Assembly (NCBI GenBank): GCA_021203515.1
Contig: JAJQAY010000039.1
Location: forward strand, 51,917 to 115,916
DNA length: 64,000 nucleotides
From: Bacteroides sp.
Lineage (GTDB): Bacteria; Bacteroidota; Bacteroidia; Bacteroidales; Bacteroidaceae
Direction of reading: 5' to 3'
In this document: piece after piece, positions 1 through 9,628 of the stretch
Layout of the letters: the number at the start of each line of letters is the position of its first letter
How positions within the stretch are numbered: the stretch's first letter is position 1
Made by a program: the position numbers and the translations under genes
The notes under the pieces: generated by a model
Database searches by the model: none
Seen by the model: only the letters and a program-made list of their open reading frames with translations
What the model was told of the DNA's origin: nothing

Positions 1-120
1 TCGAGCCGATGGATACTCCGAATAAATAATAGTTTTGCTCTTTTTGCCATTACCCGTTATTCTTCTGTGATAAGCTATTGAAGCATAGACGTCTAACGGG
101 TGGTGGTAGCAGTTATAGCA

Positions 121-157
121 GGGTGATGGTAAAAGTTTGCCATCACCTTATTTTGTT
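121..157 (+). terminator. Probable intrinsic terminator of an upstream gene
   Basis: An 8-bp perfect stem (GGTGATGG / CCATCACC, 122-129 and 140-147) is followed by a T-rich run. It reads as a plus-strand terminator. A short open frame ending in TAA at 23-25 could be the tail of a gene lying left of the window, but too little is visible to name it. Confidence 0.6.
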
Positions 158-592
158 TTCTATTGATTTTCTTTTGTAACTTCCTTATTCTCAGCTTTTA
201 CATATACTTTGTGCGACCCTTGTCCAAAGATGCAAAATCCATGAGGCAAAGTCAAGTTTATCCCTGTTTATTTTTCAATTATTCTTATTGGTTTGAGGCG
301 CTCGTCCTTGAGGCAAATGTTCAAAAGAAAGGGCTTTGTTTGCTTACTTTCGGTTGGTGTTGCTCGTGCCTATCAGGTTCTGGGGAATAGTAAACCTTAT
401 TCAATAATTTTATAATATAAGATTGGGGCGGCATGTCAGTAAATTGATTATTTTTGTAGTTAGAGTTCGTAATAAGATAGATTTTTATATATTTGTATAT
501 AAATTGTTTTCAGCGGCAATGTTATATAACCGCAATAAAATTAATTCTCAATACTTATATATCCTAATATTATTCGTTTCAGATATAAATAA
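158..592. other. Gene-free AT-rich stretch
   Basis: No convincing gene is seen. Short open frames here lack a recognisable start context, signal peptide or family motif. A CATATACTTTG string near 199-212 resembles a Bacteroides -7 element but with one extra spacer base, so I do not call it a promoter. Confidence 0.4.
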
Positions 593-1822
593 ATGTGTAA
601 AATGGTTAGATATAAACAAGCATTGTTAGTGTTCATTGTTGCCTTATATGGGATATCAGCCTTCTCTCAAGAGAAAGACTCTCAGAACTTTTCGTTCTCG
701 AACAATATTGTGGGCAATAAAATTATATTAAACTATGTGGATGATCGCATTTATATACCGGCAAACATTGAAGAGGGTGTTAAATGCAGTTTATTCTTAG
801 ACTCTGAAATTAAAAATGTATCGCTAGATTCTACTTTTGTCGCAAGAAATAAAACAAAATTAGGTTTGATAATCAATCCACATCCAAATTATGTCACAAG
901 TTTAGAGGGAGTTGGAAGGTTTTATCAAGCTCTATTTGTTTGGAGTAAAGATGAGGATAGAAAACGAGACCTAAAAATTCAAATTGGAAACAATGTCGTT
1001 TCTGAAGAGCATCCGATTGTTTCAAATCAAAATGATGATAAAATAGGGTCAGGTATATTTCCTTTATACTTATTGGCAAAAACAGATTGTAAATATTGAT
1101 GTTAGAGAAAGAAAAATAGTTTTATTAGACAAGATAGATAATAAATCCGATTCCATCCATTTTGAAATCGATCCTTATACTTCTGCTCCATTAATCAATA
1201 TTCCTATTCTTGTACGTACTATTGATGCATCCTATACAATAAAAGGAAAGTTTCTTTTGGATTTGGGATTTAGAGGCGACCTTGTTCTTTCCGAGTCTGT
1301 ATTGGAAAACCAGGAAAGCAAACTGCCATATCAAGAATATAGCTATACATCCAATTCGATAAAAACGCAACCACACTCAAAGAAAGCTATAATATTTCTT
1401 TGGATATCAATAATATACAGGTGAAAAATGCAACAATAGTCTACGCAAAGAAATTATCGCCCAATATTATAGGAATCATAGGTATGGGAATTTTAAAACA
1501 TATAAACTTCGCGGTTGACTACAACAAATGTTTTTTTCATTATCACATGGAACGTCCGTTCATTCAAAATCCGCCATATGTAGTAAACGAAAAGGGTGTT
1601 GGAGTTTACTTAATAAAGAAATCGTCACTATTGTATGTAGGCAAGATTAGAAAAGGAGGAAAAGCAGACTTGTTGGGTGTAAAATTGCTGGATAAAGTTA
1701 TTCAAATTGATAATCAATATGTGACAGAAGAGAATTGCGATGCATTGCTTGGTAAACTTCCATTTGCAAGAAAAATTGTTATTCAAAGTAAGGATGGAAA
1801 GAATATTACTCTACAGAAATAG
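593..1822 (+). CDS. Retropepsin-like aspartyl protease family protein with C-terminal PDZ domain (two frameshifts)
   Basis: The N-terminus (MCKMVRYKQALLVFIV...SAFSQ) is a signal peptide, so the protein is exported. Two retropepsin-type motifs are visible, CSLFLDSE near residue 65 and FLLDLG in the second half. Both depart from the usual D-T/S-G triad, so activity is doubtful. The last 80 residues (GVGVYLIKK...GGKADLLGV...DKVIQIDN) form a PDZ domain. The frame breaks twice: about 1080 (AAAAA run) and about 1380. The middle stretch reads in another frame and the original frame then resumes. A compensating pair inside conserved sequence fits two base-call errors better than decay. Homologues are periplasmic or outer-membrane proteins of unknown substrate. 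Confidence 0.65.
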
Positions 1823-1934
1823 TATACAAGTATAATTCGTAACATGAAGTCATATATGGCTATGGCTATTTTCTTTGTGATAGTATCGTAGTATTTATCA
1901 AAAAGAATATTTGTTTACTTAATATTTAGCGATT

Positions 1935-2883
1935 ATGAAAATCTTAATTACCTTGTTTTTAGTCCTGTCCTTGTCGACCAGAATGTGTTTGGCCCAATCA
2001 ATACAAGATAATGAATGGAATGACAGTGAAAATAGCTTGCTCTGGAAAATTTCCGGTAACGGGTTACAGCATGATTCATTCTTATTTGGCACGATGCATA
2101 ATGTTGATCGCACGTTCTTAGATAGTATTTCAGGATTTAGAAAAGCCTTTAAAACTGCTAAACAAATAGCAGTAGAGTGTGATATATTTACTTATCCGCA
2201 AGCTAAAAAAGAGCTAAAAGACTATGCCTTTATGCCAAACGACACTACTTATGCGATGCTCTACAATCATGATAACTTTCAGTTTATTGATTCCGCACTG
2301 AAAAAATACACTCCTGCTTACTCTAAATATAAACCTATGTTTTGGTGTAGTATGTTAACCACTATGGCAGTAATTGATAGCATTAAAAATCGAGACATAC
2401 GAAGTACTTTGGATGGATTCATTTTATTAATGGGATATCAAAACGACAAGAAAATCCATTTTATGGAAACTCTTGAAAGTATAGGACGAAAATGGACTGA
2501 ATATGATTCATTAAGCTATGCAATGGATTTACATTACCAAGCTAAATGTTTACAGAGATCATTGGAACATCCGAATGAGATACATTCTTTTTTGAATCAA
2601 ATGAGGAGATGCTACTTCAAGTAGGATATAAATCATTTGTCTATGTCTTTTTTTAGGTAAACAAGTAAAAATTGAAGATGAACCAGACTTTGTACTTGAT
2701 AATGTGAAGCATACTGAATTCTTACTCGTTGCAACTCGAAATGAAGAATGGTTGAAAAATATTCTTCCAATGATTCATGAAGATTCTTCGTTAATTGCGG
2801 TTGGAGTAGGACATCTCATTGGTGTTAATGGCTTGATTGCAAAATTGAGAAATCTTGGATATACTGTTGGATCTATGAGATAG
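1935..2883 (+). CDS. TraB/GumN-like exported protein (two frameshifts)
   Basis: A signal peptide (MKILITLFLVLSLSTRMCLAQ) is followed by LLWKISGNG...SFLFGTMHNVD, the N-terminal signature of the TraB/PrgY/GumN family (metalloprotease-like fold). The C-terminal VGVGHLIG...GLIAKLRNLGY, the second family motif, lies at 2806-2880 and ends at TAG 2881-2883. The frame breaks near 2600 and again at a T7 run at 2648-2654. Restoring both gives about 316 residues, normal for the family. The function in Bacteroidetes is not established. It follows the protease-like gene by 112 bp on the same strand and may share its transcript. Confidence 0.65.
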
Positions 2884-3015
2884 CTTATTATTATGAAGAC
2901 TTAAGTGCCTTTATGGTTATAAGTTGACAAGAGACGGATGACTAAATGCGCAGATGTACAGTCTATTATCAGAATGTAATACATATTCACAAAAGGTCTA
3001 TAACATAACTTGCAT

Positions 3016-3306
3016 ATGAGAAAAGTAGTGACAGTAATCATGTTAGTAGTAATCTCGGCTATATATGGTTGCCATAGCGAGAGAAAAACATGTAGAGAAC
3101 TCTTCGATGAATATTATGATGTTAATATGAAGAGGTGTATAACTGCTATGGATGGAGTTGATTCATTGAGAGCAGCTAAGATATGTGCCTGTATGTTCGA
3201 CAAATTATTTGAGTTGGACTCTACGTTTGTTTACTTGAAGCCCAGGGATATGGAAGACTTTGTGAACAAGAATGTGTCGAACATTAGTGTCTGTGATAGC
3301 CTATAA
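3016..3306 (+). CDS. Small putative lipoprotein
   Basis: This 96-residue protein starts MRKVVTVIML. A lipobox (AIYGC) near residue 19 predicts an acylated, membrane-anchored protein. The mature part is acidic with four further cysteines (KTC, KRC and a CAC pair) and no family I recognise. The ATG at 3016 is preferred over the TTG two codons upstream. The frame is intact, unlike both genes before it. Confidence 0.5.
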   Translation: MRKVVTVIMLVVISAIYGCHSERKTCRELFDEYYDVNMKRCITAMDGVDSLRAAKICACMFDKLFELDSTFVYLKPRDMEDFVNKNVSNISVCDSL

Positions 3307-3429
3307 GCGTCCGCGTCCACATTGCATTCATTATGATAAGTAGAGAAGTGTAAAGCATCGAATGTCTTTCTTTAGCACTTCCCTGTTTTCATATGTTATG
3401 ACTAATGCATCATTTTATGCTGCACTATA

Positions 3430-5098
3430 TTATTTCCAGAAAGCATTGTCTCGGACCGGAAAAACGGGAGTTTTCCTTCCATAAAATGTTTCTTTCACGA
3501 TTTTCTTCGCCTCGGTCACTGCTCCCATTTTGCAGCCTGCATTTACTTTAAAGTTAACCACGATATTGTCCTTATCCTTTAGCTTGCTATATTCAAACGC
3601 AACTTGATTTAGTTCTTTGCCCGTCGGGTCTTTCAATTCTCTAAGCACCTTATCGTCCCTGACAAACTTAACTTCAACACCGGTCAGAGGCTCACTCACT
3701 TCTCCGTGGGACGCATTTGTAGGAGAAGAAATGAGAATAGGCCATGCTTTATCCAGAAATTCCTTGCTATTGTTGCCTGAAGCGATGGCAATGCTGTCTC
3801 GAATTTCATTATATGCTTCGTAAGCCAGTTACAGAGCCTGTGTAAACTCTCCCACATCAGCTCCCGTATCATAGCCAAACAGTATTATCTGTTCTTCCAA
3901 ACGATTATACTTTTTGTTTGTTTCCCGCTGTTTTTGGGGTAGTTTGCTTCTGATAGCTGCTTTCAGCGTTTCTTTTGTTACACGCTCATTGTCAAACAAC
4001 ATCTCATTCCTGCGGTTCATCAGTAGCTGATGCACCTGGCTTTCACGGCATTGGCGTGCCAGTGTCTGATTGTGACGGGTATAATAATTCGTTTCTTCCT
4101 TATGCAATAAATCCAGCAATGTCTGGTAGTCCATCGTTTTCTGCTGTTCTACCTGCAGGTTCTCTGCGAGTCCCGGTATCAATGTTTCATTCACTTCCGG
4201 CTGTGCAAAAGCATAAAGTGCACCAGCCATCACGGGCACTGCAAGTAATAGCTTTAACCGTGCCCAACGATTTGTTCTTTCTTTTAACATCATAGTGATA
4301 CGTTTTTTAAGTTTAGAGTGATTAAAGCCATTGGCCATAGAGTAGAGCCTTGTACCAACCGCTTTTTTCACCAGTAATAATTGATATTTAGTTGCATCGA
4401 TGCCTGCATTGATTACACCGTTATCGGCTTCAAATTCATGTATCTCCTGCAGCTCCCGTTTCAGTAACCAAACTACGGGATTAAACCAATAGATAAGCAA
4501 GAAGATTTGCATAAACAATAAATCTATCGTATGATAATTTCGTAAATGCATCGTCTCATGAAGCAAAATCTCGTCCGGCTGCTGAGAATAGTCGGATGCT
4601 GAGATAACAATGTACTTTTCCCAACTAATGAAGCAATAGGCTGCCGGGGGATTGCCAATATATATTTTCCGTATTTCTTTTTCTCCGACATACGGATTAG
4701 CTGAAACATACGGTAAGTGGACAATGACAACCAGATAAGGGCTACCATAACTCCTATTCCATAGATAGAACCCAAAATAGCAGGGAGCCTATTGGATGAT
4801 TTTGCTTCCGGATACTTCTCCGGCATGGAAATATCAAATTCTGCCGGTTCCGGATTTTCTGCGATATAGTCCGTATCTTGCAACGCTTCATGAATAGTAT
4901 GCAAGGTATATGCAAAAACGACTCTTCGGTAGTAGTCAGCTCTACAAACGGAAGCGAAGTACATCCCAACAATCCTACCAGCAGAGTGATGCGGTTGAAG
5001 TGGAAAAAGTACTCCGGCTCATTAGCAACTTAAAGAATATATAGAATATTACCAAGCAGCATCCGGATTTCAGCAGATAAAATAAAAAAAGCTCCCAT
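3430..5098 (-). CDS. BlaR1/MecR1-type M56 peptidase, membrane sensor (multiple frameshifts)
   Basis: The start is ATG at 5096-5098 (MGAFFI...LLKSGCC after frame repair), which opens the usual N-terminal membrane segments. HETMH at about 4546-4560 is the zinc-binding HExxH of family M56, followed by a membrane stretch (LLIYWFNPVVWLL), the conserved HEFEADNGV helix, and another membrane helix before FAQPE. The C-terminal part (EPLTGVEVKF...) is a periplasmic extension. Frames break near 5080, 5000, 4905, 4560 and in 3700-3830. In this family the sensor cleaves its partner BlaI repressor on induction. It follows the BlaI gene by 43 bp in the same direction. The real inducer is unknown; many Bacteroides pairs are not tied to beta-lactamase. 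Confidence 0.7.
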
Positions 5099-5141
5099 TG
5101 TGTTTTCAGATTAAAGTTATCAGACCTCAGGCAGAAAAACA

Positions 5142-5513
5142 TTAACTCTTCTTCTTTTTAGCTTGCTCTATGTGTTCAATCAACGCCTTCAATTCGTCGA
5201 CAGACACGCCTTCTTCTTCAATAAAAGAAGACACCACATTTATATATGAATTATTATAGTATTGGGATACTACTTCTTTGAGAGCTGAACTTTTATAGTC
5301 CTTCTCCGAAACAAGTGCATAGTATTGATAGGTGTTTCCATAAGCTTTGTAATCTACGAAACCTTTTTCTTCCAATACCCGCACTAGCGTAGATACCGTA
5401 TTATAGTGCGGTTTAGGCTCATCATAAAATGATAATAGCTCACGAACAAACATAGCTCCATGTTCCCAGAAGATACGCATGATTTCTTCTTCTTTTGCAG
5501 TTAATCGTTTCAT
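5142..5513 (-). CDS. BlaI/MecI-family transcriptional repressor
   Basis: At 123 residues from MKRLTAKEEEIMRIFWEHGAMFVREL this is a typical winged-helix BlaI/MecI protein. The HYNTVSTLVRVLEEKGFV segment is the recognition helix and wing, and the C-terminal half is a dimerisation helix rich in Lys and Glu. I prefer the ATG at 5513 over the ATG three codons earlier because family members start at MKxLTxxEExIM. It is the first gene of a two-gene unit with the M56 sensor. Family members bind their own promoter as dimers and are cleaved by the sensor. The reading frame is intact. Confidence 0.85.
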   Translation of the reverse strand: MKRLTAKEEEIMRIFWEHGAMFVRELLSFYDEPKPHYNTVSTLVRVLEEKGFVDYKAYGNTYQYYALVSEKDYKSSALKEVVSQYYNNSYINVVSSFIEEEGVSVDELKALIEHIEQAKKKKS

Positions 5514-5555
5514 ATATTCCATAATTATAATGCTTACTGTTGTTTATCAACACGA

Positions 5556-5607
5556 CAAATATAATACTAATTTTCAGACAAACAACTAAAGACTGCAGTT
5601 AATCAAC
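5556..5607 (-). promoter_or_regulatory. Probable BlaI operon promoter and operator region
   Basis: CAAATATA at 5556-5563 is TATATTTG on the minus strand, an exact TAnnTTTG -7 element about 43 bp upstream of the repressor start. A CAAA (TTTG on minus) lies at 5579-5582, but the 15-nt spacing is short. CAACTAAAG occurs twice in the same orientation (about 5583 and 5599) and could be repressor half-sites. That is inference. Confidence 0.4.
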
Positions 5608-5661
5608 TAAAGTAATGCGTTATTTAACTATATTTATTAGTAGATTGGGTCTGTTTCTAAT

Positions 5662-5955
5662 TTACTTCAAAAGTCCTAAGCGAATTTTAATGCCTACCAA
5701 GTATAATTTCATTTTGCAGCGTATGCGGCGTAAGTGTCGCAATCGATAAGATTTGGCAGTTATCCGGAAAAGCATATTCCCGTATAAACAGCAGGTACAT
5801 TCGAGGGTGTCTTTTGAAACGTTGCGCATCTCTTCAAACACAATCTCAATAGGCACATATTCATCTATAAAAGCGATAAAATCATCGGTTTCTTCCAGTT
5901 TACGTAACAAGCTGCAGGAACTGGCACAGTAGGGGCAATTGGGTTTTGGCTTCAT
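5662..5955 (-). CDS. Small cysteine-rich protein of unknown function
   Basis: This 97-residue protein has an N-terminal CPYCASSC and a central CTCC, which could bind a metal. The C-terminal third is very basic (RLRHLRRIRCKMK). No signal peptide is seen and I do not recognise the family. The frame is intact, and the Met-Lys start with a cysteine pair near the N-terminus makes it more credible than a chance frame. It stands alone between the BlaI promoter region and the structured repeats at 6005. Confidence 0.4.
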   Translation of the reverse strand: MKPKPNCPYCASSCSLLRKLEETDDFIAFIDEYVPIEIVFEEMRNVSKDTLECTCCLYGNMLFRITAKSYRLRHLRRIRCKMKLYLVGIKIRLGLLK

Positions 5956-6004
5956 AGTTTTGAATATTAAGCTATTACTTTATTCCCATTTGTCCATAAA
6001 AAGA

Positions 6005-6208
6005 GGCGTGGAAACTATTGTTACTATGCACTCTTGTTAGGCTCTGGTTAGGACCGTTCAGGAACATAATAAGCAATAGCTCCACGCCAAAATGTATATA
6101 ACAAGATTATATGCAATTTGGACGTGGAGACTCTCACTTATTATTCGTTCCTAAAAGTCAACCAGACTTCAACAAGAGTACGAATAATAAAATGATTCTC
6201 TCCAAATC
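6005..6208. repeat. Two diverged copies of a structured element, back to back
   Basis: Copy 1 (6005-6088, minus orientation) is closed by GGCGTGGA / TCCACGCC plus CTATTG / CAATAG. Copy 2 (about 6120-6208, plus orientation) has a perfect 11-bp stem, TTATTATTCGT / ACGAATAATAA, and an inner AAGTC-AACCA-GACTT hairpin. Both copies, read in their own direction, share GTTCCT, AACCAGA and AACAAGAGT at matching places in the same nested-stem layout. About 30 bp of AT-rich sequence separates their 5' ends. No gene is inside. They could be structured RNAs or ends of a small mobile element; I cannot name the family. Confidence 0.55.
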
Positions 6209-6370
6209 AAAAACGTATCCCCTCCTATATCCTAGGAGAAGATGCGACAAAGATAAGTATTTTTCTGATTTATGAAGGCATAGGAATAAATATTTTACTG
6301 TAATGTTAGAAACTGAATGCTGCGTATAGTTAAAGAACATCTCACAATTTACGCCCTGTTTTGAGTTAAA

Positions 6371-6557
6371 TAGGCTGAAAGCCTATTATCTTATAGCCCA
6401 GGGCAACGCCCTGGGTATATATGTCATCTATCTGTCTTTGCGCCTTGAAAGGGCAAAAGCCCGTATTTATCTTATGCCCTTTCAGGGCGTAAATAGTGGG
6501 GCGTTCTTTAACCCAGGGCGTTGCCCTGGGCTGTAAGATAAAAGCCTTTCAGGCTTA
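6371..6557. repeat. REP-like palindrome cluster
   Basis: Left arm 6371-6416 and right arm 6511-6557 are near reverse complements. Both contain the hairpin CCCAGGGCAACGCCCTGGG (or its complement) and an AGGCTGAAAGCCT-type hairpin. Between them lie GAAAGGGCAAAAGCCC (near 6447-6462) and GCCCTTTCAGGGC (about 6476-6488). No coding sequence is present. The design matches intergenic REP-like repeats that are mobilised by REP-associated transposases elsewhere; no such transposase is in this window. Confidence 0.65.
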
Positions 6558-6739
6558 GTTTAAAATCAGGAGTATTTATCTTCCCCTTTAGGGGAGTGAG
6601 GGGTTCTATTTCTTTTTGTACGAATATGAATTAAATGTAGCGTGTTTTTCCTATTTTTTTGTATGCTTTATGCTGTTTTTGGAAGATTTGTGTGGATAAG
6701 AAAGGAAAATAGTGCACACAATGTATCTTTTGCAGTGGC

Positions 6740-6747
6740 TATCTTTG
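6740..6747 (+). promoter_or_regulatory. Possible -7 element for the GH105 gene
   Basis: TATCTTTG matches TAnnTTTG exactly and lies 29 bp before the ATG at 6777. No well-spaced -33 TTTG is seen, so the call is weak. The rest of 6558-6776 is AT-rich and otherwise featureless. Confidence 0.35.
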
Positions 6748-6776
6748 CGGTATTAACTCGAAAAATTATAGATATC

Positions 6777-7881
6777 ATGAAGAAGAATTTTCTGGTGCTT
6801 CTCTTTCTCTCGTTTACGGCTTTGGGGTTTGCCCAACAAAGTTTCAGTAACCGGCAGTAAAAGAAATAATGAAACGTGTTGCCGACTGGCAGATTGCAAA
6901 TCCTAATACTACGGCCGAGCATGACGACCTGGACTGGACACATGCCGCCTTGTATATGAGAATGATAGACTGGGCCGAACTGGCAGAGAAAGAAGACAGT
7001 GACAGTACCTATTATAAATGGTTGCTCCGCATCGGGCAACGTAGTCATTTCCAGGTAGGAAAGTGGATGTATCATGCTGATTTTATTGCCGTTGGACAGC
7101 CTTTTATCGACCTTTACTTGAAATATGGCAATAAGAAAATGATTGCTCCCGTGATGGCGCGTGCCAACTGGGTAGTGGAAAATCCTGCTCAAACTACGTT
7201 GGAACTGGATTATAGCAATCTGGAGACACTGGACCGCTGGGCCTGGTGTGATGCTTTGTTCATGGCTCCCCCCGTGTATGCCAAGTTGTATGCACTGACC
7301 AAGGACAGGAAGTATCTGGATTTCTTGAACAAGGAGTACAAGGCTACCTATGACTACTTGTTCGACAAAGACGAGCATTTGTTTTACCGCGATCGCCGCT
7401 ACTTCGGCAAGAAGGAAGCGAATGGCAAGAAGGTGTTTTGGGGACGTGGAAACGGATGGGTATTGGGCGGATTGTCCGAGATACTGCAAGTGTTGCCTCA
7501 GGAAGAACCTTCCTACAAGTTCTATAAAGATTGTTCGTTACCTTGGCTACCCGTGTGGCAGGTTTGCAAAGCCCCGACGGATATTGGCACGCCAGTTTGC
7601 TCGACCCTCAGTCTTACCCGTCGCCCGAGACGAGCGCCACCGGTTTTATCGTCTATGCGCTTGCTTATGGTGTGAATGAAGGACTTTTGGATAAGGCAAC
7701 TTTCCTTCCGGTGATAGAAAAAGGCTGGAAAGCCTTGACCGATGCCGTGGAGCCGGACGGCAAACTGGGCTATGTGCAGCCCATCGGTGCCGATCCGCGC
7801 AAGGTGACGCGCGACATGACGGAGGTTTACGGCGTGGGTGCGTTCTTACTGGCCGGATGCCAAATATATAAAATGATTTAA
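6777..7881 (+). CDS. GH105 unsaturated rhamnogalacturonyl/glucuronyl hydrolase (two frameshifts)
   Basis: After the signal peptide (MKKNFLVLLFLSFTALGFAQ) the sequence matches the GH105 (YteR/YesR) alpha/alpha barrel: HDDLDWTHAALYMRM, WAWCDALFMAPP (the Asp of WCD is the expected catalytic residue), WGRGNGW, and ETSATGFIVYALAYGVN near the end. The enzymes remove 4,5-unsaturated uronic acids from oligosaccharides made by polysaccharide lyases, in the periplasm. Breaks at about 6855 (lost C in a CCG context) and about 7540 split the frame. Repair gives about 367 residues, a normal length. GH109 follows 115 bp downstream on the same strand, but has its own candidate promoter. Confidence 0.8.
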
Positions 7882-7919
7882 AGAGGGCGAATTTCTGCAA
7901 ATAATTTAAAAGGATTGAT

Positions 7920-7927
7920 TACCTTTG
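7920..7927 (+). promoter_or_regulatory. Candidate -7 element upstream of GH109
   Basis: TACCTTTG matches TAnnTTTG, 69 bp before the GH109 start. A TTCTG near 7893 at suitable spacing is a weak -33 candidate. The gene could therefore be transcribed independently of GH105. Confidence 0.4.
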
Positions 7928-7996
7928 TCAGCAAAACGAAGAAAACTCCTTAAAAGAGGTCTATTATTTTAATTTTAACTTTAAATTTAAAGAAGT

Positions 7997-9547
7997 ATGA
8001 AAATTTTGAGAACATTGCTGTTTGGCATGTGTGCTATCGCATTAGGCGCATGCTCATCGCAGACGTCTACTGTGCAAACAAACGACAAAGGTACCCAATG
8101 GAAATGGGACAACGGAACAATCGTTGTTGAAACTCCTGCACGTCCGGACGACCAGAAAAGTGTAATCGGACTGGCGCTTCCGAAGATGGAAGTGGTTCGC
8201 GTAGGTTTTGTAGGTTTAGGTATGCGTGGTCCCGGTGCCGTAGAGCGTTTTACGCACATCCCCGGCACGCAGATTGTGGCACTTTGTGATTATGAACAAT
8301 CACGTGCGGAAAGATGCCAGAGACTTTTGGAGAGAGCATCTTTGCCCAAAGCTGCTGTTTATTCCGGTGAAAAAGGTTATGAAGAATTGTGCAAGCGTGA
8401 TGATATAGACTTGGTTTATATTGCTACCGACTGGTTGCATCATTTCCCCGTAGCTATGTGTGCGATGGAAAATGGCAAGAACGTGGCTATCGAAGTGCCT
8501 TCTGCCATGAACCTGAAAGAATGCTGGGACTTGGTTAACATGAGCGAAAAAACTCGCAAGCACTGCATGATTTTGGAGAACTGCTGCTATGACTGGTTCG
8601 AAATGAATACGCTGAACATGGCACAACAGGGTGTCTTCGGTGAAGTTATCCGTGCACAGGGTGCTTATATCCACAACCTGAGCCCGTTCTGGGATCATTA
8701 CTGGAAGAATGGCGAAGGCGACAAGCTGGGTTGGCGTTTGGATTACAACATGAGACATCGCGGTGACGTGTATGCTACTCACGGCCTTGGCCCTGTGGCA
8801 CAAGCTCTTGATATTCATCGTGGCGACCGCATGGCGACTTTGGTAGCTATGGATACTAAATCCGTAGTAGGTAAGGCTTTGGTAGAAGAAAGAACTGGCT
8901 CTACTTGCAACAACTTCCGCAACGGTGACCACACTACGACTTTGATTCGCACTGCCAATGGTAAAGTTATCGAAATCCAACATAACGTAATGACTCCGCA
9001 ACCTTACAACCGTCTGTATCAATTGACCGGTTCTAAAGGTTTCGCTAATAAGTATCCGATTGAAGGTTATGCTCTTGATGCAGACCAGATGGCTGCTTCG
9101 GGCGTACAACCTAAAGTGGACGACTTGAACTCACATAGTTTCATGCCGAAAGAAGAAATGGCTGCTTTGGTAGCGAAGCACCAGCATCCTATCTTGAAGA
9201 AGTACGGTGAAATGGCTAAGGAAGTAGGCGGTCATGGTGGTATGGACTTCATTATGGATAGCCGTATGGTTTACTGTCTGCAAAACGGATTGCCTTTGGA
9301 TATGGACGTATATGACCTTGCCGAATGGTGCTGTCTGGCCGAACTTGGCGAACTTTCTATGGATAATAACTGTGCAGCAGTAGAATTCCCCGACTTCACT
9401 CGTGGCGAATGGAATGTTGTGAAGGGTTACAAACATGCTTATGCATCTCCCGAAGATGAAGCGGCTGCCATGGAAAAAGCAAAAGCATTTACTGCTAAGC
9501 TGAAAGAACAAGGTGCTAAAGAATGGGCGGCAGAAGCTAAGAAATAA
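7997..9547 (+). CDS. GH109 family (Gfo/Idh/MocA-fold) glycosidase, lipoprotein
   Basis: The 516-residue frame is intact. The N-terminus MKILRTLLFGMCAIALGACSS is a lipoprotein signal (lipobox LGAC). RVGFVGLGMRGPGAVERF near residue 75 is the dinucleotide-binding turn of the Gfo/Idh/MocA fold. HRGDVYATHGLGPVAQ and GGHGGMDFIMDSRMV are strong GH109 signatures. Characterised GH109 enzymes remove terminal alpha-N-acetylgalactosamine by an NAD-dependent oxidation/elimination mechanism with bound cofactor recycling. Other sugars are possible, so the substrate is inference. It is convergent with the TlpA-like gene, and the two share the terminator at 9567. Confidence 0.85.
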   Translation: MKILRTLLFGMCAIALGACSSQTSTVQTNDKGTQWKWDNGTIVVETPARPDDQKSVIGLALPKMEVVRVGFVGLGMRGPGAVERFTHIPGTQIVALCDYEQSRAERCQRLLERASLPKAAVYSGEKGYEELCKRDDIDLVYIATDWLHHFPVAMCAMENGKNVAIEVPSAMNLKECWDLVNMSEKTRKHCMILENCCYDWFEMNTLNMAQQGVFGEVIRAQGAYIHNLSPFWDHYWKNGEGDKLGWRLDYNMRHRGDVYATHGLGPVAQALDIHRGDRMATLVAMDTKSVVGKALVEERTGSTCNNFRNGDHTTTLIRTANGKVIEIQHNVMTPQPYNRLYQLTGSKGFANKYPIEGYALDADQMAASGVQPKVDDLNSHSFMPKEEMAALVAKHQHPILKKYGEMAKEVGGHGGMDFIMDSRMVYCLQNGLPLDMDVYDLAEWCCLAELGELSMDNNCAAVEFPDFTRGEWNVVKGYKHAYASPEDEAAAMEKAKAFTAKLKEQGAKEWAAEAKK

Positions 9548-9566
9548 GAAGGACTTTATATAAATT

Positions 9567-9606
9567 AAAAAAAGCTCTTCCCAAGTCGGGGAGAGCTTTT
9601 TTTTTA
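9567..9606. terminator. Bidirectional intrinsic terminator
   Basis: AAAGCTCTTCCC / GGGGAGAGCTTT forms a stem (one mismatch) flanked by an A-run on the left and a T-run on the right, so it can end both the plus-strand GH109 transcript and the minus-strand TlpA-like transcript. Confidence 0.85.
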
Positions 9607-9628
9607 TCAGGATAGGGCAGTGGAGAAA

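Noticed and set aside
6668..7489. 273-codon minus-strand open frame
   Set aside because: It is the antisense shadow of the GH105 gene, whose plus-strand translation shows clear catalytic motifs.
8300..9109. 269-codon minus-strand open frame
   Set aside because: Shadow of the intact GH109 gene; no motif of its own.
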